Assembly: GCA_902805475.1 (NCBI GenBank)
Contig: CADCSX010000003.1
Span: 2,666,001 to 2,730,000, forward strand
Direction of reading: 5' to 3'
DNA length: 64,000 nt
Origin: Entonaema liquescens
Taxonomy: Eukaryota; Ascomycota; Sordariomycetes; Xylariales; Xylariaceae
The translations under genes and the position numbers were made by a program. Below, one piece after another: positions 34,080-46,530 of the stretch (its first letter is position 1; each line of letters starts with the position of its first letter). The notes beneath the pieces are model-generated. The model was not told where the DNA came from. It made no database searches and saw only the letters and a list, made by a program, of their open reading frames with translations.

Positions 34080-34378
34080 TTTCAACATTCAATTGTGGGT
34101 GTAGTAGATCGCATGCACGGTGGTATGAAGATAACAGTTTCGTATGCAGGGTAGCTTTAATATGTCCATGTACAATGACGACGAGAGGAAGCTTTATCGA
34201 CACGGTATTGGTGGAGAACCGATAAGCGGTTGATTTTCGGGTAATCAATGTCCAATTCGATCTTGCCTTCTACTTCAATGCGGTGTACGTACCTAAACTT
34301 ACTTCTCAAAACATCCGCAACATACAAATCGTCTATTTCGAACCGAGCGCATATTCGGCAATTCGCTATAGAACTGTC
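34080..34378. promoter_or_regulatory. Divergent promoter region acylphosphatase / Tls1-like
   Basis: A 299-bp spacer between the two start codons on opposite strands. No specific motif was recognised. Confidence 0.5.
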
Positions 34379-35815
34379 ATGATGGATGGTACGGCTTCGG
34401 AAGCAGCACCCGTACCTCCGGTAATCTTCCGAGGGAAGAAAAGAAAAACCTATAGGCAACGAACGGAACCCGCCGATGACGATGAACAATCAAAGTCCGT
34501 AGAAACGCCGCAACTAGAAGGAACACCGAATACACCAGGCGCTCCCGCAAAGATTGAAGCCGCTACGCCAATTCAAGGCGAGGGTGCAGAGGACGAAGAA
34601 AAGGGTCTATCGGTAGCCGAAGTCCTACGTCTACGCAATGCGCGAAAGGCGCGATTAGGCGGCGTTAAGTTCGGCGGAGGAAGCAACCACGCTTCCGGCG
34701 ACGCAACAACAGCTACTGGCAATGGAGTAGGAGATGGTCTCGACGACCTCAGCCTCATGATCCGGGAGGAGGAAAATAAAGCGCTGGATATCGCCGCGGG
34801 CGTGAAGAAGCGCTTTGCGCCACAGACGGGAATGGCAGCAGAGCTAGTAAACAAGCACATGTGAGTCCTTGCCTTCCTCCCCCAAACTAAACGCGGGTCC
34901 GTCTGCGCAGTTGCTGATGGAGCAAGGGAGGAGTACATAGAAGCCGAATTAGCCAGGCGCCACAACGCTACGGCGCATTTATCCAGCAAGTCCGCGCAAT
35001 CGTCTAGTCGGCAACAGCAGCCCGCTACAACAACAACAACGACAACGACAACGACGACAACAGTCACCGCGGCTCCCCAACCAGAACTGCAGAACAGAGC
35101 TCTGCAAGGCCAGCTCATGGAGATCGATCTCGGCGACGAGGCCCGCAGCCGCAACGAAGCGCTAACCGAACGCGCGACCCGGAAGATGCAGGGACAAGTT
35201 GTCGACGACGACGAACAGTTGCAGAGCGGCCGTCCGAAGAAAGTCCGGCTGGGGCGCGATGGAAAGCCCTGGCGTCCAAGGAACAGGCGGAACAGCGACG
35301 ATATCAAGAGAGACCAGCTTGTGGAGGAGATTCTTCGGGAGAGCAGACGTAAGCCTTTCCCTACCCTATTCTCTACTTTTCCACCCATACCATCTAGCAC
35401 CATCTTTTCCTCCCTATTTTAAGTTAAGCAATTCCGCAAACTCCATATACTAACTAACACCCCTTCCTCCCCACCCACAGTCGACGTATACGAAGCCCCC
35501 ACCCCACCCCCCGCCACAGGCGTCACCGGCGCTACTACCTCGGACGACCAGGCGGCCGACGACCGGATCGCGGAGGAGTTCCGGCGGGAGTTCATGGACG
35601 CGATGGCGCAGCGACAACAGAAACGCAAGAAGCCGACGAACGCGCCCGCAGGTAACTCGGGACCTGGCGGCGGCGGCGGCGGTGGTAAGCCGGGCGCGGC
35701 TGCGGACGAGGATGTGCTCAAGGGCCCGAAGCTCGGCGGGAGTCGGAATGTGCGCGCCGCCATGCGCAATTTGCTGCTGGAGAAGGCGAAGGAGGCGAGG
35801 GGGAAGACGAGGTGA
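34379..35815 (+). CDS. Tls1 / C9orf78 (HCA59 family) spliceosome-associated protein
   Basis: Three exons: 34379..34860, 34927..35348 and 35481..35815 (412 residues). Intron 2 (GTAAGC...CCACAG) is clear. Intron 1 could instead end at 34910, in frame and adding DGAR-type residues, but the acceptor at 34926 gives NKHMEEYIEAELARR, the expected family text. Family features: the N-terminal IFRGKKRKTYRQRT, SVAEVLRLRNARKARLGGV, DDLSLMIREEENKALDIAAG-like, GVKKRFAPQTG and KKVRLGRDGKPWRPRNRRNS; the C-terminus GGSRNVRAAMRNLLLEKAKE. In S. pombe Tls1 works with the spliceosomal helicase Brr2 and affects telomere silencing through splicing of shelterin transcripts. A run of about 12 Thr codons (about 35025-35063) and a Gly run (about 35665-35685) are low-complexity inserts. 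Confidence 0.9.
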
Positions 35816-37226
35816 GGGTTACGAAGGGAGCGGGGGAGGGACGCCGTGGGATTTTGGGTATATACATAACTGCCGCGGCGTTGAAGTATACGTATATTTA
35901 TAGTAAGCATGGTATTTAGGAGTACATTGTATACATATTGTACCTAGTGCATGGTCTTTATATTTCTTCTTATTAGCCCCTATAACCTACCGCGAAGCAG
36001 CACTATGATTTATTCGTCAGAGTAATCAGCTTCTGCTGTTATGAGCCATCTAGAAAGCTGATCTATATGTGAAGATGTCACAGTTTTATACATAGACCTA
36101 CGCCCTTGTTCGCCGTTTAATGCTCATACGTAAACCCCTTCTATAATATACCTTCCTTCGTTTTATAGACCGAGCGATATCTCATACGGAACCCAATATA
36201 CCTATATATATAATTACATTCCAACCAAGGATTTGACTATGCAAGCAGCCAGTCTATGAAGGCGAGTTATATGTAGCAGAAGCGATCTATTAGTAGGCAG
36301 TTTCAATCACATTCAACGCATTCTTCTGAGTTAAATATCGTATCTAGTATCCCATTTCAACTATAGAAACTATGAAGCTTGATTCTCGTAAACTAACAGG
36401 ATACTAACATAATAAATTCGGAGCTCTACTCTTTATTCGTATATATGACTCGGCTATATAAGCGGATATAACGTAATGTTCATGATCACATTGCTATTTG
36501 TAACGTTGGTCTCGACCACAAACGTCCCCAATATCGTTCGTAAGGTCTCTTTCCCAGATAAATCAAAGGGCCAGCCAGCTTGCATTCGGGTGCGTGTCTC
36601 GCAGCCGTTAAAACAAGCAAATTCTCAAATTAGACCCCCACAAAGGCGATTCCCTTCAAACCGAAGGGTCCAGATCGACTATAAATGTCATAAAAATCAA
36701 ATCCCCCATATAAAACGCCGGGGGAATCAATCCTCTCCTATAACCCAAGAAAATATTCCGGTATATAAAGTAGCCGGCAACATACGTCGCCCCCTATTGT
36801 GAAGACAGAAGAGAATAAGTCGTTCGGAATGGCCGTCGCTAAATGCAAACGCTCTCTATGTCCGTTCCTAGAAACGCCAATCCTATACACCATGAGATCG
36901 GGACGGCTTACGAGGGCCCCGTACATCCCCCGAACAGGGAGTTACTCTGTTGGTGAAAAGTCATAGTTTTCGTAAATTGCGGCTTTTGGTCTGGAATGTG
37001 CCTCGGATAGCCCACTTGGTGATCTTTCCTTCTATCAAATCCACGACCGCGCCTTGATAGCTTTCTAGTATAAAATGCTAAGAATCACGGGATGTCTCAA
37101 CGGCATGTCGTTTATACACCTGTTGACGAGTGATATTCATCGGCGGCAATGTGCTTATCAGGAAGGGTAGATCACGGTGTCGTTGGGCCAGATCTTTGGG
37201 ACTGAGCGTGGCAGTGGCGAGATGCT
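35816..37226. other. 1.4-kb AT-rich spacer
   Basis: Lies between two convergent stops. The short plus-strand frame at 36476-36802 has no recognisable content. Several TATATA-rich segments are present (36195-36210, 36440-36460). Confidence 0.5.
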
Positions 37227-38789
37227 TCATCGGATATCCAACTGAAAGGGCTTGAACCTACCACCAATGGTGGCGCAGCGTGGGCATTTTCGTCGGGCTC
37301 CTTGCTCCTCCATCAAGATATTGACACAATCTCGACATAGGCCGCAAATGCATTCCGTGCAGGCATAGGATTCTCGGAGTTTTGACGTTCTCTGGCACGC
37401 AGCACAATAGATGTGCACGTCCTGAGACGAATAGCCGGGTGACGAATCAGAAAGTCCAGAGACTCCTATGTGGAAGTTTTCTCCGCTCTCGCCACTCTCG
37501 ACGGAGGGGAAAGGCTCTGGAATTTCTTGGGCAAAGGAAGGTGGAGTGAGAGCTTGTTGTAAAGGAGAGGCTTGATAGCCTTGAAAATGTTGATGGGGGA
37601 ATGGGGGTAAAGAAGCTCGGTGGATTGATATAGGAGATTGGGGGACCTGGGAAGTTAGAGAAGGAAAATGAATGTGCCGGGCACGACTTACAGGAGTCCT
37701 ATCTTCATCGATGTCTTCCGTAGCCGAAGCTGCGGCATCAATGAGGTCTTCCCACCTTTTGCCGTAGTCAGCTGATGGCTCAACGGAATGAGCTTTACGG
37801 TCAATTCCGCCCGGCTTAAGACGTTCATCGTTTTGGATTCTCCGGAGCCAGTCGTTTGCGGTTCCTCTTGATTTCTGCTTCTTGTGGCCTCGCTTAGTGA
37901 TGGATTGTTTCCTCGGTCGGTTAGGACCAAGCGACCGTTGAAGCGGAGGAAGGGTTGATGAACGACCTGGTGGCGAATTTGAAAGAATTGACGGGAGTAA
38001 GTCCCTACGTGGTGCAGAGTTAATTGAAGGGAATGGTTCGCTAGTTGGCTCGTTTGCGAAATGTATTGGAGGTAATTCAATTGTACTCCTCGGTATTCTT
38101 CGGGCGTCGTTATCAGACTGCCAACCCTTCGTGATCAGAATTAGTATTATTGTTATAAATGATAGGCGACGTTGGGTAAGTATTTACTACTTCATTATCC
38201 CAATCTGTCTCAAACTTGTGTTGGCCACCTAACTGGGCCAAAGCAGCAGCAGCACTCGCGGCTGGTAATAGTGAACCTCCAGTGTATTCGTCATGATTCC
38301 TAGGGGTCCCGGGAGCACTGGATGCGTCTCGGGAGTATGCATGACGCTCGTGCGGATATCCTTTATTCGGATCGAGGCCTGCCGGGGGCGGGCCGGTAGA
38401 ATTCTGGACCTGAGATCGATCGGAGGGAGGTGTGTTAATCATAAGCAAGAAGCTCTCCTCCGTCGCGGGAAGCTTCGAAATATAATGTTCTGGATGCGCT
38501 CGTCGAATATGTTCTTGCATTGAGCGATATCTCTTTTCCTATTAATTCCAAAATGAATGATTAGACATTGTCTTTGCTGGGCTTTTTGCGACATAGCTTC
38601 TTAAGTTGAGATTCGATACAGCTCCGTAATCCAATCCTTCGGAGGAGGCGAATTACTAAAAGAGGTGCAACTTACGCCAATGCAGCGCTTCCGACAGCTA
38701 GAGCCATCTTGGTTTCGCAAAGGACAGACGACTTCATTATTAGAGTCGGTAATAGAAAATGAAGACGTTAAGGAAGATCGAGGCGGCAT
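37227..38789 (-). CDS. Conserved fungal zinc protein: N-terminal C2H2-like finger, C-terminal four-CxxC domain
   Basis: Four exons by my reading: complement(38676..38789), complement(38188..38538), complement(37692..38117) and complement(37227..37646), all joins in phase 0, 436 residues. Introns are 137, 70 and 45 bp with donors GTAAGT, GTAAAT and GTAAGT. The start MPPRSSLTSSFSI is followed by a finger-like C22-x9-C32-x3-C36...H48-x4-H53 (SSCRKRCIG/EKRYRSMQEHIRRAHP). The middle is Pro/Ser-rich (STIELPPIHFANEP, ANDWLRRIQNDERLKPGG). The C-terminus has C378-C381, C393-C396, C401-C404 and C418-C421, four CxxC pairs in RING/FYVE-like cross-brace spacing. I recognise the N-terminal block as a conserved ascomycete protein without known function; a ubiquitin-ligase or nucleic-acid role is speculation. 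Intron 2 is the least certain join. Confidence 0.8.
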
Positions 38790-41700
38790 CTTGACCTAAT
38801 CGACCCCGCCATTTACTGGTCGGGAATTCCAAGGCGGGGGGGAAGTTCGCAAGATCGATAGATCGATAGATCGATACGGGTGGTGACGATAAGAAGCACA
38901 GCTGATAATGATCAATTGATGATAGTCTAAGTCTGTGAAGCTTATGAAGCTTAGACATACAACATTGAAAAGTTGAACTCGATATAGAATAATAACAGCT
39001 CTGCCGAGGTAGCTATAAGCTTCCTATAACAGGTGTTACATGAGGTGTTTCGAAGAACCTCTCGTGGTTTTTTGGTAGAGGAAAAGGAAAAAGACTGGAA
39101 GGATGACCTTATTGGGGAGGGAGGGGGGAAGGGTAGCTGAAAGCAGCGGTACTGGAATTTCCCAGCTTAGATAGGTCGGTAGTGTAAGAAGACAAGGAAT
39201 ACAGGAATACACAAGGAACACTAGGTAATAGAAGGTACATGTAGGGTGGCCAGTGGCCAGTGGCCAATAGGTAGCCAATAGCCAGAGACTTGTTCAGGGT
39301 CAGAGGGTGTAAGTAGTGTGTAGGTGTAGTGTGTAAAGTACCTCCTACCCTTAACCTACCTAGAGGTACTGTAGGAAGTACTGGTAAATGGTAGTAGATG
39401 CGCGTATATATATATATACTATGTATAAGTGGTATAAGTATCCTAGATAGGTACCATATTTGGCAAGGTGTTAATGCGAGAACATTAAGTAGCTGCTAAC
39501 AAAGAGAGCAAAGCCTCCTCCCCCCGGACAGGGTAAACTGAAGCTGGTCATCTAAAGCAAGCCGTAGATGATCCAATCCAAAGCGGGTGAAAGACGGGCG
39601 AAAAAACACGGGCATCCCGTCGCAGGCAAGCAGGCATTGTATCATACATGCATACATAAGGTACAAAGTTCCTCCCTTTCCCAAAGCTTGTACGGCAAGT
39701 TCAAATCGGTGCAGAACAAAGACGAAAAGAACCCATTTTATTGGTTCCGTCCCACTCCGTCTTTTTCTTAACTCGATTTAAACGACCGACCAGCTGCCTT
39801 CTCTGACTCGATCGAGGATCGGCTGGGACGGATGGCTATTTGAAAAAATATTACGAGTGGGGTTTCTTCTATGTGATGGGCTGAGGTAAAAAGAGGAACA
39901 ATAACGTAAATAATAAAAAAGAGAGCCAAGCCGACTATACGAACACTTTCGGTAGTAGTATAACTTCGGAGAGCTCAAAGATTCATTTCGAGCTGAGAGC
40001 GTCGTTAGAGAGCTTTAGATCTGACTGCTCGGAATTTGGCGATGCAAAGCTTCTTAGCTTCGGATAAAGCAAGCTTAGTGTAAAAAAGGCCAAGGTTTTC
40101 CGTTCCTTGTTACCTCTAAGCGTACAAGCACATAATACCTGCAGCATGAGCAGGGCGTGGGATCCTCGAATGATAAACACGGGTTTGATGCGACCTTGTA
40201 CCTCATGGTGTATAACAAAAAGAGCCAGCTGCTTCCCACGAGACATGAATGCATTATTACATACCTACCTAGGTACTAGCCTAGGCAAAGCCCCGGCTTG
40301 CAGTACCGCCGCAGCAGTAGGAAGCTTGAGGGAGCGAGGGGTTCTGCAGGTGGGTAAGGTGGATGCACTGACCGAATCCATCCATGTACTGACGAGAGAG
40401 CTCCGGCATTGGCTGAAAAGAGCTTGCGGAGGTGATACGATAGGTGGAGGTTCGAGTGGAGGCTTCTGAGAAATGGCGGGGCATAAGAAAAGAATCTGTC
40501 GGGTAGCATGGCGGCCTGGCTCTTGTTTCATTATCAAAGCTCTCTCTCTCCATCTCACGCTTCCCTCACATGCTCATGCATGCTACCTATTCGTCCCACA
40601 CATCTTCTCTCACCAGTCGAAAGCCAGCATTGTCTTTGGTCGTACCTGTCGGCGGAAAAGTAAAGAAGAACCCGTGGTTTAAAGCTCGTAAGCTTATGAC
40701 ATCAGACACATGGGACATCAGCTCCCACTGTTGCCATCGCTTCTCTGATTGTCTGATTGCGGATGTGGCTTTTTTTGACACATTTCATTCCAGACGAAGC
40801 CGGATTACCTACCCCAGTTAGGTGGTAGCCGAGCATGGGTACGATAGCTACCCAACTCTCTTCTCTTTGTCAATGCGACTAGTATGACTGTGACTTTTTG
40901 GTAGAAAGCTCTTATCCTAGTCGATCGTATTAGTTGGCCAGCTTTTTTTTTTTTCTTGTACGCACTGCCTTCACCAAGATTTCCACTCGGGATACTGGCC
41001 CGATAATGCCAATTCATACGTGCGGATGAGCCTTTTGAATTGAGAAACGAATCGTAGCTAAATATTGAGCCAACGTTTTGCTATTGTTAGTTCTTCGATT
41101 CTAATTACGCGAATAGAAACTTTTAATTGGGAATTCCTTTGAAGCTGAAAAGTTCCTTCCATGGTGGCGCTGTGCTACTAAGCCTCGAGTACCCATGTAT
41201 CTTACCTACATGTACATAAGATACATGATGGCATGTACCACATGATCTACTCGGCTTGATGTGGAGTACGCTACTGCAGCTTGTTGCAAACCCTTTTTTT
41301 GCTTCTTCTACCATTTATCGTGAGCTCAAGGAAGGTGTTCTCTCTAATCTTTTATCGTAAGCATTAGCTCCGAGAGGAAGCTATGTCTATCGTAGCTACC
41401 TCTTATTCGAGTTGTGTGACTGCTGATCTAAGTACTGTTAGAGCTTTAGGAATTGACGAATCCACTCTCACCTCGATTCTCGGCACGCTGCATGTACACT
41501 ATTTCACAAGCTCTGCACAGCTATACACTATGTACCTCTGCCCCTCACAAGGGTCTCGAGATTTTAAAAAGGATGACGAAGACATACAGGAAGCTACTCT
41601 TATCGATACCTAATATCGAAGGTCACTTATTCCAATCGAGCACATATCATATAATTGACCATTTCTTCCATGTGTTAAATTCGTACGCTTATTTCCGCTC

Positions 41701-44175
41701 GGTCAAGAATTATGAACGTGTCGCCCATATGATACTCTACACCGAACCATCACTAAGGCGTTAAACCAACATAGAGTCATAGCCCATTGTGTTAGAACTC
41801 CGTCCTTTCTACGAAAGACATACCCCGCGGCTCGCTCATTGACCTGGAAACGCATAATTGACTTGAATATATTGGTCTAAAATTTTGCAACAGCTCTTAT
41901 CTATTTTTAATATTGAAGAGTACAAGTTTACCGGTGGTGCGATCTCTTGAAGTTGCTTGATATATTGGTCATACTCATGCATGGACGGCTTATCAGGCGC
42001 GTTATATAGCCTTTTCTACAGAGTATCTAAGCAAGGTGAGAAATACCTCACGGACGATATGGAAAGACACGAATCACAAATACCACTGTAAACTAGCGGT
42101 GGCGTTAGTTTTGGTTGACTCATATTACGCCTTCACATTCCGAGCGGCAACCAATAGCCTTTTCAACTATTTATACACTGATATGTTTGGACACGATGTA
42201 GAGTTAGGATCTGTCTCTCCGAGTGAACAAGCCAGAGCGTAAGTCATACAGATAGCCAAGTACTCAAGTTAAGACTCAACCCAGTACTACTAATCCCCAG
42301 CCGTCTCTATGCGCAGTTACATGTATAGGCCAGTTCGACAAAATCATTCAGGATAAACCAGCGCCCATTGCTTTTAACAAATTCTAGGCTTTGGGTCCAA
42401 TACCCGTTTGCCTGGTGCCAGTCTCAAGTCAAACCAGAGCTTGATAAAGTAGTGTCAAATTTCAGACTTTCAGACATCCGGCTTAAGAGGCCCGACAGGA
42501 GAATACTTTTAACTAAATGATGACTGGTAGTAATCGTAATCGTTACCACTACTTCTATACTGCGAAATTGTGTGAGCCAATTACGACGCTAATGGTATGT
42601 TCAGCCGTACATCTAGAGACTACCAATCCTATATATCCTATATCCCAGAATGCCAGTGTTCATTATCATAAGATCTTCAACGGGAAAACGGCACGCTACA
42701 TATCAGTTGGTGACTCAAAAATCTGGTTCTAAAGCTCCCATGCCGAACAGCCTCTCCCGTACTTACCTGCTACTATCCGTATGACCATTGTGTCATTCCA
42801 AGTACTTTTAATAGTAAGCTAGTCTGGAACGCATTGTGTAATTGCTCTAGTCCCGATTGATTGGACGATTAGAGATCTCATGACGGGAAGATACTGGGAG
42901 ACGTCTTTCAAGAGAATGGGCTTTTGGGTTGGGGAAATGAGATACGATCTTGTCATACAGGAATGGCAGGATATCGCAGTGTCTTCGGGCATCTAAATAA
43001 TATTAGGTAAATTACTTTGTACGTCATACTCGAGTTTGAAAGGATGGATAGATATAGCGATTGGAAAGGAAACATTCCTAATAGTGCGACAAAAGCACGA
43101 GGTATGTACGTGTATACTTCATATAATTACTAACTATTGTCTTCATGCCGTGCTTGCTAATTCCTGACAGCAGCAAGGTAGTAAATAGTCAAACTTTTAC
43201 ACATAGTTTGGTAAGCAGTGTGTGAAGAAAAGCCGTAGTTACAACTAGTCGCCGCCTTGAGGCTTTTTCATCACATATAATAAGACGCCTACGTGTGATA
43301 CTCGATAGTAATATCTATTTTAGGATATGAAAAGACCCTGAACGTTTAAGCCCGAAGCCACACTTGTGCTATATATTGAAAGCTCGACCAATCAACTAAG
43401 AGAAACGATACCGATTATGATAAAGCCTCCAAGTCGCCCGCGGTCTCCGACTTGGGGTAAGTGTTACCAAAAATTACGGGGCACGGTCCAAGCCCGGCAT
43501 TAATACCAACCGGCGTCGTACAAAGCTTGGCAACAAAACACCGAAACATCTCACTCCATCTGCAGATCTTCAGCTTACAAGCTTCGTAATATCCACTTCC
43601 TAACCCCAGCTCAAATCAAGTGAAACATAACTCGACTTTATCCCATTGTCTAAAACAAAGTACTCGTCCGTCACAACAAGTGTTGGTTGTGTATAGTGCA
43701 CCTTAAAGGCAAGGAAACATTTTGTTGTATTAGTCTAACTTTCGATCGTAATTCAATATCACATGGTAAGTTTATTGGATCGGCGAACAGTGTTGGACAT
43801 TAGACGTTAGACGAAGGACCAAGGACTTCGATCATTGCCTGATCATAAGCCGCGGGTGTCTTCTTAACAAATATCCTTCTCCCACGCGATCCTTCGTACG
43901 CCTATTTCCTCGCTTCATCGTCCATTCATCCCGCGGTAAGACAGTTCACTTTGACTCCCCCCTCTTTAATCGGGGCTAAGACTAAGATCCTTAACTTTCT
44001 TTTCGTCATCACTCTTCTCGCCGCTTTATCTCACTTGCTTGAAGTTCTTGGAGTTGGTTCATCCTTCATTACCTTCAAGCTCTCCCCTGACCACAGATGA
44101 TATCCAACTTTCCACACCTCCCTTAAGAGGGAGTCTTAACGACAAGCCTCACAGATACCTCGACGTCCGTCCGCA
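38790..44175. other. 5.4-kb gene-empty spacer
   Basis: No convincing coding sequence. Contents: three GATCGATA units (38853-38876), a TGGCCAG tandem (39246-39268), (TA)n at 39405-39418, TAGGTA/CCTAGG words near 39355-39370 and 40260-40285, and a perfect 11-bp inverted repeat at 41194-41227. Open frames such as 41383-41613 or 42036-42242 lack family motifs. The last 700 bp or so is the leader and promoter of the next gene. Confidence 0.5.
41194..41227. repeat. Perfect 11-bp inverted repeat (hairpin)
   Basis: CATGTATCTTA (41194-41204) and TAAGATACATG (41217-41227) are exact reverse complements around a 12-base loop. No gene is adjacent, so a terminator role has no support. Confidence 0.7.
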
Positions 44176-45681
44176 ATGGCTTTGACCATAAAACACCTTA
44201 ACTCCGATGCCTCCTTTCTCCTATCCTTCGAACCTATCATCCCCGAATTCGCACAGCGCTTCGTTACGCCGAAGCCGTTCACGGTTCTTCTAGACCCTTG
44301 GATAACGGGTCCTTCTAAGGTCTTCCACTCTAAGATCTCAATTACGACTCACATACACCCGGCATGCATATCCTCGCTCTCGGAACTGCCGTCCACACCG
44401 GACCTCGTCATCATCAGTCAACATAAAACTGATCACTGCAATGAAGCTACACTACGACAGCTTCCCGCAAGCGGGTCAAAGACGATTATCCTTGCGGAGC
44501 CAGCGGCAGCACGCGTGATCAAGAGCTGGAAGTACTTCGACACAGAGAAGATTCGGACGATAGAACGATGGGAAGACCCAAGGTTAACAGGAAAGCAATC
44601 CGTAGTGCGAATTCCTGTCCCGCCCGTAACGCCCGGTGGTCAAGGAGGCGAAGTGACCGTTGCCTTTATACCGCAGAAGCGCGACTTGGCTGGTTTACAC
44701 GGCGCAATTGGCATAACATATCGACCTCCGCCGACGCACCACTTACATCTCGGTATTCCTACTATATCGAAACCGCCCTCACCACCTACAACTCCTGATA
44801 CGCCTACTATGCAGGGCCCAGACACCACACCTACGAATACCTCAACAACCCCTAATCCATTCCTCCTCCCTCCCTCTCCGCCTGTATCGCCACACTCCCT
44901 GCGCTCCGTCCAATCCGCATCGACCCTGCTCCCTCTCCCACACGTTCTAGCTCCAACACACCCTTCCCCCGATCTGTATCGCAGAACCACATCCGCCCAG
45001 CCACATCGACGGGGATGCTATTGCGACCTATCTCGGTGCTCTTCTCCCCCACGGGATCTCTTACGCCCACGTCGCGCCCTACGTCACCTCGCACCTCGTC
45101 GCGGAGGCCGCTCTCCCGCTGACCGCCCTCCTGCACTGCATGGACAGCGTCTCCAACCCCTGGTGGCTCGGCGGCAACATCTGCGCGGGCGTCCCCGCTG
45201 GCGCCGAGATCGCCTCGCGCCTCGGTGCGCGCGTTTGGCTCAGCGCACACGATGCCCAGAAGGACGTCCGCGGTCTGGCTACAGGCTTGTTGAAGACGAA
45301 GCGGTGGCGGCGGGAGGAGGTCGAGGGGCGCTGGTGGAGCCGCGCGAGGAACAGAGGAAAGTTAGTAAAGAGAAACCAGGACACGCGCGGAAGAGCAGTA
45401 GCGGTAGTATTGGGGGTATGTCTACGGAAATCATGCGTCTCGGCAGCGGTGACGAAGTCGTCGTTTCTGGAAACGGGATGTTGTGGTGTTCGCCGGAGAA
45501 CGCGGATGATGACCAGTGGATCGTGAGGGATGCGAAGGCCCGGCAGAATGTTCGGGTGAAAAGCCAGTATAGCCTGAGACCGATCCATGCTCGTGGCGAG
45601 AAAGTAGCGGGTGGTCTGAAGACGAAGAAGTCGTTTAGGGGGGCATTTCCGAGGTTGAGGTCGGTGACTGCTCCTACTTGA
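44176..45681 (+). CDS. Metallo-beta-lactamase-like protein, three frameshifts
   Basis: Predicted metal-dependent hydrolase of a fungal family of unknown substrate. The start gives MALTIKHLNSDASFLLSFEP, followed by LLDPWITGPSKVFHSK and ISQHKTDHCNEATLRQLP, a degenerate HxHxDH-type metal site. Next come the variable Pro-rich insert, HGISYAHVAPYVTSHLVAEA, ALLHCMDSVSNPWWLGGNIC and WLSAHDAQKDVRGLATGLL. The conserved blocks are in three frames. One extra base in each of three runs, C5 (44966-44970), C5 (45046-45050) and G4 (45325-45328), joins them into 502 residues through PISVLFSPHGISYAHV, so I infer sequencing losses. The first slip could lie anywhere in the poorly conserved stretch 44951-44995. 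The 3' half is much richer in GC at third positions than the 5' half. Confidence 0.82.
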   Translation: MALTIKHLNSDASFLLSFEPIIPEFAQRFVTPKPFTVLLDPWITGPSKVFHSKISITTHIHPACISSLSELPSTPDLVIISQHKTDHCNEATLRQLPASGSKTIILAEPAAARVIKSWKYFDTEKIRTIERWEDPRLTGKQSVVRIPVPPVTPGGQGGEVTVAFIPQKRDLAGLHGAIGITYRPPPTHHLHLGIPTISKPPSPPTTPDTPTMQGPDTTPTNTSTTPNPFLLPPSPPVSPHSLRSVQSASTLLPLPHVLAPTHPSPDLYRRTTSAQPHRRGCYCDLSRCSSPPRDLLRPRRALRHLAPRRGGRSPADRPPALHGQRLQPLVARRQHLRGRPRWRRDRLAPRCARLAQRTRCPEGRPRSGYRLVEDEAVAAGGGRGALVEPREEQRKVSKEKPGHARKSSSGSIGGMSTEIMRLGSGDEVVVSGNGMLWCSPENADDDQWIVRDAKARQNVRVKSQYSLRPIHARGEKVAGGLKTKKSFRGAFPRLRSVTAPT

Positions 45682-46530
45682 AGAAGAACCTACAGGCTCG
45701 CCCGGCCATTCATTTGTTTAAGGCAAGGTAATCAACCGTCTGCTATTAGGACGGTATTGTATCTCTTATGTTGGTTGAAGGGAATTAGGTCTACTGGGTT
45801 TTGGTGTGTTCTAGGCAAGGGATTTCTCAATGATACCAAGGGCATACAATAATTAGCTCTACGGATTTTTATTATTCTGGTGGATTGTACAGGTTTGTAG
45901 TATTTTTAGGATGGCATTCTATCTATATCATCTTCTGGAGACGAAAGAAAAAAAAGCATAGGATCAATCGGCGTTGCGTATTCACAGCCAAAATCTAGGT
46001 ATGGATTTCTGGAAAATAGGGAAGGAATATCAACCATCGTTATTAGATTTAGTTACAGAATCTAAGACTGTCTTCTTTTTTGTTTGCTGGATGAATTCAT
46101 TTCGTTATGCATCCCCTGTGACAACCGTGAAAGGTTTGATGGTATCTACCGAAAACAACAATTCGATCCGCAGGCTTGCCTCTCGGGCATACTACCATCT
46201 CTTTCTACTTTCTGCTTTCTGCTTCTAAGACACCTATTATAGCTCAACATAACGAAATCTCCCAAATGCATGTCCCCTCTCCCCCTTAGAACCATAAGCT
46301 TGGATTGCTTACGCATACGCGTAATAATCGCGCGTATTCGGCAACGTATTCGTGAACTTGTTGCCAGCCCCCCAACAGATGATATATATGTCCTCCGCGT
46401 CCTCCCCCTTCATACGGGCACCAGATCATTGCGCTTATAAACCCAGCCGTACTCATCGTCGGATATGCTCACCCCGTGCTAATAATATGCCGGGCAGCTA
46501 GCTTTATACCCCACCTTCCCGTCCTCAAGC
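45682..46530. other. Spacer between convergent 3' ends
   Basis: 0.85 kb without a credible gene. It holds the 3' UTRs of the metallo-beta-lactamase-like gene (plus) and the penta-EF-hand gene (minus). Confidence 0.5.
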
